Shown in pieces: positions 6,699-12,834 of a stretch of 12,834 nucleotides of DNA (within the stretch, counting starts at the first letter, position 1; every line of letters begins with the position of its first letter). The notes beneath the pieces are model-generated. The model saw only the letters and a program-made list of their open reading frames with translations. It had not been told where the DNA came from and did not search any database. This DNA comes from an uncultured Bacillota bacterium (GTDB lineage Bacteria > Bacillota > Clostridia > Peptostreptococcales > Anaerovoracaceae). A program made the position numbers and the translations under genes. The DNA is taken from contig CAMNJK010000023.1 in assembly GCA_946541435.1 (NCBI GenBank), positions 1 to 12,834 on the forward strand, given 5' to 3'.

Positions 6699-9600
6699 TC
6701 ATGCCCTGCGTTTCTTCTTATCTTCGCGCATTGCCGCGTCTGCGCGGCCGAAGACCTTCTCAATGGTTTCGGCGCTGTTTCCGCTCCACTCAGAAATGCC
6801 AAAGGCAATCATCAGGCCGCCGCTTTCCTGATGTGCCCTGTTCTGTTCACTGAAACTCTCTGCCAGCTTTTCCCTGTCCAGATAGTCCGGCCCCATCAGG
6901 ATCGCGGCGAACTCATCACCGCCGATCCGGAATACGGGACTGCGCTTGAACTGGTTGCAGATCAGAGAACAGGCCTGCCGGATGCACTGGTCACCGGCCT
7001 CATGTCCCAGGGTGTTGTTGATCTCTTTCAGATTTATGACATCGAATACTGCCACCGCGAAGGAATCCCGGATCCCGGACGCGATGTCCCGGTCGATCTC
7101 CTCCCGGACCTTCATGAAGGCGTCCCTGCTCTTGACTCCGGTCAGCGGATCCTTCATCACCGCAGACTGCGTCAGCTCCAGGTCCTGATCCAGTTCCTTT
7201 TCCCGTTTCATCTGTTCGTTCACATTGCTGATGCCGATGACGATGAACTGACCGTCATCCTCCGTCAGCCGGATCACCTTGCAGCTGACATAGACCGGGG
7301 TGCCGTCAAACATCAGGCGATAGGTCACCGAAAACGGCCTGCCGTCTTCCAGTTCCCTGAGCAAGCGCTCCTTCTCCCAGACGAAGAGAGCCTTTTTCAG
7401 GTCGTTCGGATGGGCAAGCCGAAGCACGTTCTTCCGGCATTCCGCGAAGAAGTTCCTGCCGGTCTGCTCCACCTTCAGCTCACGGTAAGCCGGATTGGAA
7501 GAATACTCAACGAACTCATCCGTTTCCGTATTGACCATGTAAATGCTGTAATAATCCTTCGACAGCGCATACAATATGCGGGAATAGGTCAGGTTCTCGC
7601 GCTTCGCGTCTTCGTATTTTTCATGGCGCTTCATCTGCAAATCGATGTTGTTGACGCCGATCACGATGTGATTATCCCGGGATCCGCCCATTCTGATCGC
7701 TTTCATGCTGACCCAGGCAGGATTCCCGTCGAATACGAGCCTGTAGGAAATGGTGAACGCGCCGTTTTTATCCAGTTCCCGGAGCAGATTCTTCTTCGTG
7801 AACAACCGGAGAAACTCTCCCTGATCCTCCGGATGGATGACCCGTCTGACATTCTGCCTGCTCACCTGAAAGAAGTTCTCTCCGGCCTTTTCGATGCCCA
7901 GGTCTTCGTAGGCCGCATTGGCTGTGAATTCTGTGAACCGGTCGGTTTCGGTATCCACATAGTAGATGCTGAAATAATCCGCAGCCAGGGCCTTGGCCAG
8001 AGAAGCGTAGGTCACGCTCTTTTCCAGGGCTTCATGATATTCCCTTTCCCGCCGGACCTCCGCGTCGATATTGCTCAGGCCGATCACGATGTGGTCCCTG
8101 TCATCGGCCAGACGGATCGCCTTGGTGTTCACGTTCATCGGGATTCCGTCCACGATGGTCTGATATTTGATGGAGAATCTGCCCCTGCCGCGGACGGAGT
8201 CCAGGAAACTCAGTTTCTCAAACGCCTTCCGCACCCGGTCCTGATCCTCCGGAACGATCCTCTCGGGGATCTGCTTCATACAGTCCTCAAAGAAATCAGT
8301 GCCGCCGGCCACCTGCAGCAGCCTGTGATCCTCTCCCTGCATCCTGTATTCCCGGTAGTCCCCGGTCTCGGTGTTGAGATAATAGACCGTGAAGTAATCC
8401 TGTGACAGGGCCTGGGCGATCCGCGCGAAAGTCAGATGGTCATCTTCAGCGGCTGCTTCCTCTTCCCGCGGCGCCTGTCTGCCTTCTGGATCCGCTTTCT
8501 CCAGCCTTTGCTTCTTCTCCTCGAGAAAAGCGGTCATCTCATCCGCCGGCACTGCCTTTGAGAAGCAGTGTCCCTGAATGATCTGGCAGCCCATGCCCTT
8601 GAGTACGCTGACCTGCTGCAGATTCTCAACACCCTCCGCGATCACCGGTACATCCAGATATCCGGCGATGTCCAGCACCAGCCGGATCATGCGGGCATCC
8701 CCGTTTCCGGAAAAAGCGTTCCGGACGAAACTCATGTCCAGCTTCAGGGCATCGATGGGAAGCTGCGACAGCATGCTCAGAGAAGAGTACCCTGTGCCGA
8801 AGTCATCCATCTCCACCTTGAGTCCCAGGCGTCTGAGCCGCTGGACCGTATCGATGATATACTCCTCATCATCCGCATAAGCTGATTCCGTAACTTCCAG
8901 ACTCAGTTCCGAGGGCTCCACATCATAGTCCGCCAGAAGCTTCTCGAAGAAGGGAATGATCCCGGGGTCCGTGATGTCGATCCGCGAGACATTGACCGCC
9001 ACAGGAACGGACATGCCCGTTGTTTTTTTCCATTCCGCGATCTGACGGGCCGCCTCTTCCCAGACATAATTGTCCAGTCTGCGGATCATGCCGTTCTTCT
9101 CAAACACCGGAATGAACCTGCCGGGACTCACCATCCCCAGCTTCGGATGCTGCCATCTGACCAGAGCCTCCGCGCTGCAGAGCAAAGGCTGGTCATGCTG
9201 TACATCAAACTGGGGCTGATAAAAGACCCGGAACTCCCTGTCCCGGATGGCCCGTTCAAAATCTTCGGCCAGGCGCGCAGCAAGCAGCTCCGCTTCGTGC
9301 AGGTCTGTATTATAAAACTCGATGTCTTTATTGTAATTGCCGCGGGCCCTGTCCGCCGCCACCTTGGCGCGTTCAAACCGCTGCTCCAGACCGATGGATC
9401 TGTCAGCGTTCTCATAGACACCCATGCAAAGACGGATCCTGCCTTCATTCTCCGTCTCCACTCCGATCCCCGCGGCAGCCTGATCAAGCAGGTCCCGGTA
9501 ATCCGCGCGGTGGGGACAATAGACCATGAAGGTGTCCTCTTCTCTCCGGCTGACAATGCCTCCGTCCCCCCGGACCATCTCCCTGAGATTGCTGCCGATC

Positions 9601-10199
9601 CGGTTCAGGATGCTGCTCACCTGCGTCCGTCCCAACCGCTCCACCAGCAGGTGGAACCGGCAGATGTCCACCACGATGCAGTCCATGGGGCTGTTTCTGT
9701 GGTGCTGATCGAAGGCGGCAGCATAGCTGTAAAAGAATTCCCGGTTATAGAGTCCGGTCACCGGATCTCTCTCCGTTGAGCCGATAAGTTCTCTGTCCTC
9801 TGACAGCTCGATGATCCGCCGGATCCTTGCCAGGATGATATCCCGGGACGGATAGGGCTTTGAAATGAAGTCCACCGCGCCCAGCTCCAGACAGATGGCC
9901 TCGGATTCCGTGTCTGAGGTCATGACGATCACGGGGATCTTGGACCAGGCGGGGTCCTCCGCCAGCCGCCGCAGGACCATCATGCCGGACATGACCGGCA
10001 TCATGAGATCCAGCAGGATCAGCGAGATCTCCCGGTCACTGCTTTTGATCTGCGCCAGTGCCTCCTGTCCGTCCGCTGCGAAGATCAGGTCATACGCGTC
10101 CCCGATCATCATCCCCAGCATCTCTCTGTTGACAAGCTCATCGTCAACCACCAGCACCAGCCTTTTCTCCTGGGATTGTATTCTGAACTCACCTGACAT
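6699..10199 (-). CDS. Cytosolic c-di-GMP turnover protein: REC - degenerate GGDEF - EAL - three PAS-like repeats - GGDEF
   Basis: A 1166-residue protein with no membrane segment. The receiver domain (12-135) has Asp19/Asp20, phospho-acceptor Asp64, Thr94 and Lys114. The first GGDEF domain (143-300) is degenerate, with RREED at the signature. The EAL domain (305-562) keeps Glu344, Asn403, Glu435, Asp465/Asp466, Lys486, Glu522 and Gln542, so phosphodiesterase activity is plausible. Three PAS-like repeats of about 140 residues follow (588-718, 728-858, 868-998); each begins with an aromatic DY(F/Y)xxYYxxxTET block and ends IVIGxxNxxxxxxR. The C-terminal GGDEF domain (1013-1160) has an intact signature at 1093-1097 and Asp1053, but the inhibitory site reads RSPV instead of RxxD. 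First gene of the operon; the next gene starts 61 bases after its stop. Its first 560 residues are clearly paralogous to that neighbour. An in-frame ATG ten codons upstream (10229) is possible but has no good ribosome site. Confidence 0.9.
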   Translation of the reverse strand: MSGEFRIQSQEKRLVLVVDDELVNREMLGMMIGDAYDLIFAADGQEALAQIKSSDREISLILLDLMMPVMSGMMVLRRLAEDPAWSKIPVIVMTSDTESEAICLELGAVDFISKPYPSRDIILARIRRIIELSEDRELIGSTERDPVTGLYNREFFYSYAAAFDQHHRNSPMDCIVVDICRFHLLVERLGRTQVSSILNRIGSNLREMVRGDGGIVSRREEDTFMVYCPHRADYRDLLDQAAAGIGVETENEGRIRLCMGVYENADRSIGLEQRFERAKVAADRARGNYNKDIEFYNTDLHEAELLAARLAEDFERAIRDREFRVFYQPQFDVQHDQPLLCSAEALVRWQHPKLGMVSPGRFIPVFEKNGMIRRLDNYVWEEAARQIAEWKKTTGMSVPVAVNVSRIDITDPGIIPFFEKLLADYDVEPSELSLEVTESAYADDEEYIIDTVQRLRRLGLKVEMDDFGTGYSSLSMLSQLPIDALKLDMSFVRNAFSGNGDARMIRLVLDIAGYLDVPVIAEGVENLQQVSVLKGMGCQIIQGHCFSKAVPADEMTAFLEEKKQRLEKADPEGRQAPREEEAAAEDDHLTFARIAQALSQDYFTVYYLNTETGDYREYRMQGEDHRLLQVAGGTDFFEDCMKQIPERIVPEDQDRVRKAFEKLSFLDSVRGRGRFSIKYQTIVDGIPMNVNTKAIRLADDRDHIVIGLSNIDAEVRREREYHEALEKSVTYASLAKALAADYFSIYYVDTETDRFTEFTANAAYEDLGIEKAGENFFQVSRQNVRRVIHPEDQGEFLRLFTKKNLLRELDKNGAFTISYRLVFDGNPAWVSMKAIRMGGSRDNHIVIGVNNIDLQMKRHEKYEDAKRENLTYSRILYALSKDYYSIYMVNTETDEFVEYSSNPAYRELKVEQTGRNFFAECRKNVLRLAHPNDLKKALFVWEKERLLRELEDGRPFSVTYRLMFDGTPVYVSCKVIRLTEDDGQFIVIGISNVNEQMKREKELDQDLELTQSAVMKDPLTGVKSRDAFMKVREEIDRDIASGIRDSFAVAVFDVINLKEINNTLGHEAGDQCIRQACSLICNQFKRSPVFRIGGDEFAAILMGPDYLDREKLAESFSEQNRAHQESGGLMIAFGISEWSGNSAETIEKVFGRADAAMREDKKKRRA

Positions 10200-10203
10200 T
10201 TTG

Positions 10204-10210
10204 CTCCTCC
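10204..10210 (-). promoter_or_regulatory. Ribosome binding site that sets the start of the cytosolic c-di-GMP gene
   Basis: GGAGGAG on the minus strand with four to six bases to the ATG at 10199. The alternative ATG at 10229 lies upstream of this site and lacks a comparable sequence, so 10199 is preferred. Confidence 0.75.
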
Positions 10211-10243
10211 AAGTCTTTTCTGCTGACACTTATGTCCTAATGT

Positions 10244-10284
10244 TTATCATACCACAATCACTGTCCCGTATGATAATTTTATCA
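10244..10284. promoter_or_regulatory. Inverted-repeat cluster overlapping the promoter, possible operator
   Basis: TTATCATAC (10244-10252) is an exact inverted match to GTATGATAA (10268-10276), with 15 bases between them. The second copy also forms a 14-bp palindrome with the next half-site, TGATAATTTTATCA at 10271-10284. That makes three TTATCA-type half-sites in 41 bases, one of them containing the -10 hexamer. This layout suits a DNA-binding regulator. The protein is unknown and none is encoded nearby. Confidence 0.45.
10246..10254 (-). promoter_or_regulatory. Probable extended -10 promoter of the three-gene c-di-GMP/peptidase unit
   Basis: On the minus strand this reads TGGTATGAT, a TGn extension followed by TATGAT (five of six matches to TATAAT). 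No good -35 lies 17 bases upstream, which is usual for extended -10 promoters. Transcription would begin near 10239-10240, leaving a leader of about 40 bases before the ATG at 10199. A weaker alternative is GTGACA followed by TAAAAT about 35-50 bases further upstream, but its 15-base spacer is short. Confidence 0.5.
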
Positions 10285-10324
10285 CAAATGATTTCCTGTC
10301 ACGGCATGGATCTTTTCCGCGGAC

Positions 10325-10360
10325 AAAAAGCGCAGCCGGGCGATCTGCTCCCGGCTGCGC
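10325..10360 (-). terminator. Strong intrinsic terminator after cysK
   Basis: GCGCAGCCGGG (10330-10340) pairs with CCCGGCTGCGC (10350-10360) in a perfect 11-bp GC-rich stem with a nine-base loop, followed on the minus strand by five T (A10325-A10329). It lies 34 bases after the cysK stop and separates the sulfur operon from the c-di-GMP operon. Confidence 0.93.
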
Positions 10361-10393
10361 GGATGAAGTTATGAAGTTCTGTTCAGATGTCTC

Positions 10394-11326
10394 TTATTCC
10401 GTGAACAGCGGTGTGGAATAGTATCTGTCTCCGCTGTCCGGAAGGAGAGCGACGATGACCTTGCCCTCGTTCTCCGGCTTTTTGGCGTACTCGATGGCCG
10501 CGTGCAGGGCAGCGCCGGAGGAGATGCCCACGGAGACACCTTCCTTCTTTGCCAGGTACTTGGCCGCATTGAAGGCATCCTCGTTGGTGGCCCGGAACAC
10601 CTCATCATAGACTGCGGTATTCAGTACATCCGGCACGAAGCCTGCGCCGATGCCCTGGATCTTATGAACGCCTGCCTTCCCTTCGGAAAGCACTGGAGAA
10701 TCGTCCGGCTCCAGAGCGACGACCTTCACATCCGGATTCTGCTCCTTCAGATACTCTCCCGTTCCGGTGACGGTCCCGCCGGTGCCGACGCCGGAAATGA
10801 AGATGTCCACTTTGCCGTCGGTATCTCTCCAGATCTCCGGACCGGTGGTTGCTTTATGGATCGCCGGGTTGGCCGGATTGACGAACTGTCCCGGGATGAA
10901 GCTGTCCGGGATCTCCTCCGCCAGCTCCTCCGCCTTGGCGATGGCGCCCTTCATGCCCTTGGCGCCTTCGGTGAGAACGATCTCCGCGCCGTAGGCCTTC
11001 AGGATATTTCTTCTCTCAACACTCATGGTCTCGGGCATGGTCAGGATGGCCCGGTAACCCTTGGCGGCCGCGATGGCTGCAAGGCCGATCCCGGTATTGC
11101 CTGAGGTGGGCTCGATGATCACGGATCCTTCCTTCAGCAGACCCTTTTCCTCTGCGTCTTCGATCATGGACTTGGCGATGCGGTCCTTGACGCTGCCCGC
11201 CGGATTGAAGTACTCCAGCTTCAGCAGCACTGTGGCCTTCAGTCCCAGATCCTTTTCGATATTCACCGCTTCCACCAGCGGGGTGTTGCCGATCAGTTCC
11301 AGTGTTCCCTTATAAATATTAGACAT
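10394..11326 (-). CDS. cysK: Cysteine synthase A (O-acetylserine sulfhydrylase)
   Basis: A 310-residue PLP enzyme of the usual CysK length. It makes L-cysteine from O-acetyl-L-serine and sulfide in the cytoplasm. Lys47 in NPAGSVKDR is the PLP Schiff-base lysine, the TSGNT loop (74-78) binds the substrate carboxylate, and GTGGT (181-185) is the PLP phosphate loop. VGISSGAA near 266-273 supplies the serine next to the PLP pyridine nitrogen, and the C-terminus [14 protein letters not shown] is characteristic. The start has AAAGGAG seven bases upstream (11334-11340). It lies 81 bases after metY with no terminator between, so the two are probably co-transcribed. CysM or cystathionine beta-synthase-like variants are less likely given these motifs. 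Confidence 0.95.
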   Translation of the reverse strand: MSNIYKGTLELIGNTPLVEAVNIEKDLGLKATVLLKLEYFNPAGSVKDRIAKSMIEDAEEKGLLKEGSVIIEPTSGNTGIGLAAIAAAKGYRAILTMPETMSVERRNILKAYGAEIVLTEGAKGMKGAIAKAEELAEEIPDSFIPGQFVNPANPAIHKATTGPEIWRDTDGKVDIFISGVGTGGTVTGTGEYLKEQNPDVKVVALEPDDSPVLSEGKAGVHKIQGIGAGFVPDVLNTAVYDEVFRATNEDAFNAAKYLAKKEGVSVGISSGAALHAAIEYAKKPENEGKVIVALLPDSGDRYYSTPLFTE

Positions 11327-11384
11327 TTTTGTTCTCCTTTCATCCGGTGATAACCCGGTTCTTTTCTCTTTCTTATCTGATTTG

Positions 11385-11420
11385 TCCGATGGCCGTATTC
11401 GATGGCCTTATCCGATGGCC
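11385..11420. repeat. Three tandem copies of a 13-bp unit across the metY stop codon
   Basis: TCCGATGGCC (11385-11394), TTCGATGGCC (11398-11407) and TCCGATGGCC (11411-11420) recur with a period of exactly 13 bases. The third copy encodes the last residues of MetY (AIG); the other two lie just past the stop. Because 13 is not a multiple of three, the copies read in different frames. Confidence 0.85.
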
Positions 11421-12691
11421 GCGAAGCCTTTCTCCAGGTCCGCGATGATATCGTCGATATGCTCTGTTCCGATGGACAGGCGTATGGTGCTCTGGCTGAT
11501 GCCCTGGTCCTGCAGTTCCTCATCCGTCAGCTGAGAATGGGTGGTGGAAGCCGGATGGATCACCAGGCTTTTTACGTCCGCCACGTTGGCCAGCAGGGAG
11601 AAGATCTCCAGGTGATCGATGAACTCCCAGGCCTCCTTCCGTCCGCCCTCGATCTCAAAGGTGAAGATTGAGCCGCCGCCCTTGGGGAAATATTTCTCAT
11701 ACAGTTCATGGTCCGGATGGTCCGGCAGGGACGGATGGTTGATCTTCTTTACCAGGGGATGATCCTTCAGGTAGTCGATCACCTTGGCCGTGTTCTCCGC
11801 GTGCCGCTCCAGTCTGAGAGATAATGTCTCCACCCCCTGCAGGAGCAGGAATGCGCTGAAGGGCGCGATGGTGGCGCCGGTATCCCTGAGCAGGATGGCC
11901 CGGATGTAGGTCACGAAGGCCGCCGGTCCCACTGCGTCATAGAAGGAGATCCCGTGGTAGCTGGGGTTGGGGTCCGCGATGTTGGGGAACTTGCCGCTGG
12001 CCTTCCAGTCGAATTTCCCGGATTCCACGATGATGCCGCCCAGGGTGGTCCCGTGGCCGCCGATGAACTTGGTGGCGGAATGGACCACGATGTCCGCGCC
12101 GTGCTCGATGGGCCGGATCAGGTAAGGCGTGCCGAAGGTGTTGTCGATCACCAGGGGGAGGCCGTTTCTGTGGGCGATCTCCGCGATGGCGTCGATGTCG
12201 GGAATATCGCTGTTGGGGTTGCCCAGGGTCTCCAGGAAGATGGCGCGGGTGTTATCCTTGATCGCCCCCTCCACTTCCTGAAGATCGTGAGCATCGACGA
12301 AGGTGGTCTCGATGCCGTACTGCGGCAATGTATGTTCCAGGAGGTTGAATGTTCCGCCGTAAATGGTCTTCTGCGCTACGATGTGGCCGCCGTTGGCCGC
12401 CAGAGCTTCGATGGCGTAGGTGATGGCCGCCGCTCCCGATGCCAGGGCCAGTGCTGCGCTTCCGCCTTCCAGCGCGGCCAGCCTTTGCTCCAGGACATCC
12501 TGGGTGGAATTGGTGAGTCTCCCGTAGATGTTTCCCGGGTCCGCCAGTCCGAACCGGTCGGCGGCGTGCTGGCTGTTGTGGAATACGTAGGCTGTGGTCT
12601 GGTAGATGGGAACGGCTCTGGCGTCTGTGGCCGGATCCGCCTGTTCCTGTCCCTTATGAATCTGCAGTGTTTCAAATCTATAGTTACTCAT
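11408..12691 (-). CDS. metY: O-acetylhomoserine aminocarboxypropyltransferase (O-acetylhomoserine sulfhydrylase)
   Basis: A 427-residue member of the Cys/Met metabolism PLP family, at the usual MetY length. It condenses O-acetyl-L-homoserine with sulfide to form homocysteine, the direct sulfhydrylation route to methionine. Lys208 in HSATKFIGGHG binds PLP, Asp183 (VIDNTF) contacts the pyridine nitrogen, and YGRLTNST (56-63) supplies the Tyr/Arg that hold the PLP phosphate of the neighbouring subunit. The opening ETLQIHKGQ and the long insert around IADPNPSYHG (about 237-246) separate MetY from the shorter MetB, MetC and MetZ. The start has GAGGAG eight bases upstream (12700-12705). It is the first gene of an operon with cysK. 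The leader carries a terminator and a possible S-box, so repression by SAM is likely. Confidence 0.94.
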   Translation of the reverse strand: MSNYRFETLQIHKGQEQADPATDARAVPIYQTTAYVFHNSQHAADRFGLADPGNIYGRLTNSTQDVLEQRLAALEGGSAALALASGAAAITYAIEALAANGGHIVAQKTIYGGTFNLLEHTLPQYGIETTFVDAHDLQEVEGAIKDNTRAIFLETLGNPNSDIPDIDAIAEIAHRNGLPLVIDNTFGTPYLIRPIEHGADIVVHSATKFIGGHGTTLGGIIVESGKFDWKASGKFPNIADPNPSYHGISFYDAVGPAAFVTYIRAILLRDTGATIAPFSAFLLLQGVETLSLRLERHAENTAKVIDYLKDHPLVKKINHPSLPDHPDHELYEKYFPKGGGSIFTFEIEGGRKEAWEFIDHLEIFSLLANVADVKSLVIHPASTTHSQLTDEELQDQGISQSTIRLSIGTEHIDDIIADLEKGFAAIG

Positions 12692-12720
12692 TGTTCGTTC
12701 TCCTCTCTTTTTGATCCTGA

Positions 12721-12759
12721 AAATAAAAGCGCCCGGGTCAAGTTGGTATTCTCCCGGGC
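12721..12759 (-). terminator. Leader terminator (attenuator) upstream of metY
   Basis: GCCCGGG (12753-12759 on the plus strand) and CCCGGGC (12731-12737) form a 7-bp all-GC stem with a 15-base loop, followed on the minus strand by GCTTTTATTT. It lies 29 bases before the metY start and directly downstream of the riboswitch-like element. That is where the regulatory terminator of an S-box leader normally sits. It could instead be the terminator of a gene further upstream, but the short distance to metY favours attenuation. Confidence 0.75.
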
Positions 12760-12781
12760 AATGGCTTATGTGGATCAGAGG

Positions 12782-12834
12782 CTTTATCTGCAGCTTGCCG
12801 CTGCAACATGGATTTTCCTACTCTGAATCTGGGC
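12782..12834 (-). promoter_or_regulatory. Possible 3' end of a SAM-I (S-box) riboswitch, cut by the window edge
   Basis: On the minus strand the order is GGAAAATCC (12810-12818), a hairpin TGCAGC-ggcaa-GCTGCA (12789-12805) and then GATAAAG (12782-12788). This parallels the 3' half of SAM-I aptamers: a GGTGCxAAxTCC joining segment, the P4 hairpin and the GATAAG-type 3' strand of P1. A terminator and then metY follow, a typical S-box target. The P2/P3 core, with its GAGGGA and GCAACC motifs, lies outside the window. The joining segment is only a partial match, and there are about four extra bases before P4. A T-box is less likely, since no GGTGG antiterminator motif is seen. Confidence 0.45.

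Noticed and set aside
6638..6808. N-terminal extension of the membrane c-di-GMP protein back to 6808
   Set aside because: It would overlap the preceding gene by 110 bases, encodes low-complexity Arg-rich sequence before the receiver domain, and a strong ribosome site precedes the ATG at 6637.
6636..8405. A 589-codon open frame on the plus strand opposite the c-di-GMP genes
   Set aside because: It lies antisense across two well-supported genes with clear domain motifs. Its protein is rich in His, Asp, Arg and Leu with no recognisable domain, as expected of a shadow frame in GC-rich coding DNA. The same holds for the long plus-strand frames at 1205-2464, 3779-5098 and 5942-6853.
10200..10320. 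A c-di-GMP riboswitch in the leader of the c-di-GMP/peptidase operon
   Set aside because: I looked for a c-di-GMP-I-like two-helix core with a GNRA tetraloop and receptor, and saw only the TTATCATAC inverted repeats. The predicted leader of about 40 bases is too short for the aptamer.
11327..11407. A terminator between metY and cysK
   Set aside because: Only a 4-bp CCGG/CCGG hairpin is present and no T-tract follows it, so read-through into cysK is expected.
12692..12834. A T-box leader upstream of metY
   Set aside because: No T-box AGGGTGGTACCGCG-type antiterminator sequence is present between the hairpins; the order of elements fits an S-box better.

Overview
The window looks like a chromosomal segment of a fairly GC-rich member of the Bacillota, probably class Clostridia (Lachnospiraceae-like). 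That placement is an inference. It rests on strong GGAGG-type ribosome binding sites, a clostripain-family peptidase fused to a DUF5684-like membrane region, intrinsic terminators with T-tracts, a probable S-box leader before a sulfur-assimilation operon, and very long multidomain c-di-GMP proteins. No rRNA, tRNA or CRISPR array is visible. Apart from the insertion sequence at the left edge, every gene is on the minus strand.

Layout from left to right: (1) 1 to about 703 is the right end of an IS3-family insertion sequence: the 3' part of the DDE transposase, a hairpin terminator and the probable right inverted repeat. (2) 731-10199 is one apparent minus-strand transcription unit of three genes. 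In transcription order these are a 1166-aa cytosolic protein (REC, degenerate GGDEF, EAL, three PAS-like repeats, intact GGDEF), a 1061-aa membrane protein (REC, degenerate GGDEF, EAL, TM, extracytoplasmic sensor region, TM, intact GGDEF) and an 899-aa membrane-anchored C11 (clostripain-type) cysteine peptidase. The gaps are 61 and 21 bases, with no terminator between the genes. An extended -10 promoter overlapping an inverted-repeat cluster lies just upstream, at about 10244-10284. (3) 10325-10360 is a strong terminator that separates this unit from (4) the metY-cysK operon (12691 to 10394), which makes homocysteine and cysteine from sulfide. It is preceded by a terminator hairpin and, at the window edge, by what looks like the 3' end of a SAM-I (S-box) riboswitch.

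How the genes may work together: the two large regulators share a paralogous N-terminal half of about 560 residues and each carries both a phosphodiesterase (EAL) and a cyclase (GGDEF) domain, so each could raise or lower c-di-GMP. They differ in sensory input (three PAS-like domains versus a two-TM extracytoplasmic sensor) and in feedback (only the membrane protein keeps an RxxD inhibitory site). Co-transcription with a membrane-anchored cysteine peptidase suggests a link between c-di-GMP signalling and surface proteolysis. It recalls the logic of LapD/LapG, or of c-di-GMP-controlled Zmp1/PPEP-1 in Clostridioides difficile, but with unrelated proteins. This is the most interesting candidate system in the window. 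The metY-cysK operon is ordinary housekeeping metabolism with an interesting leader.
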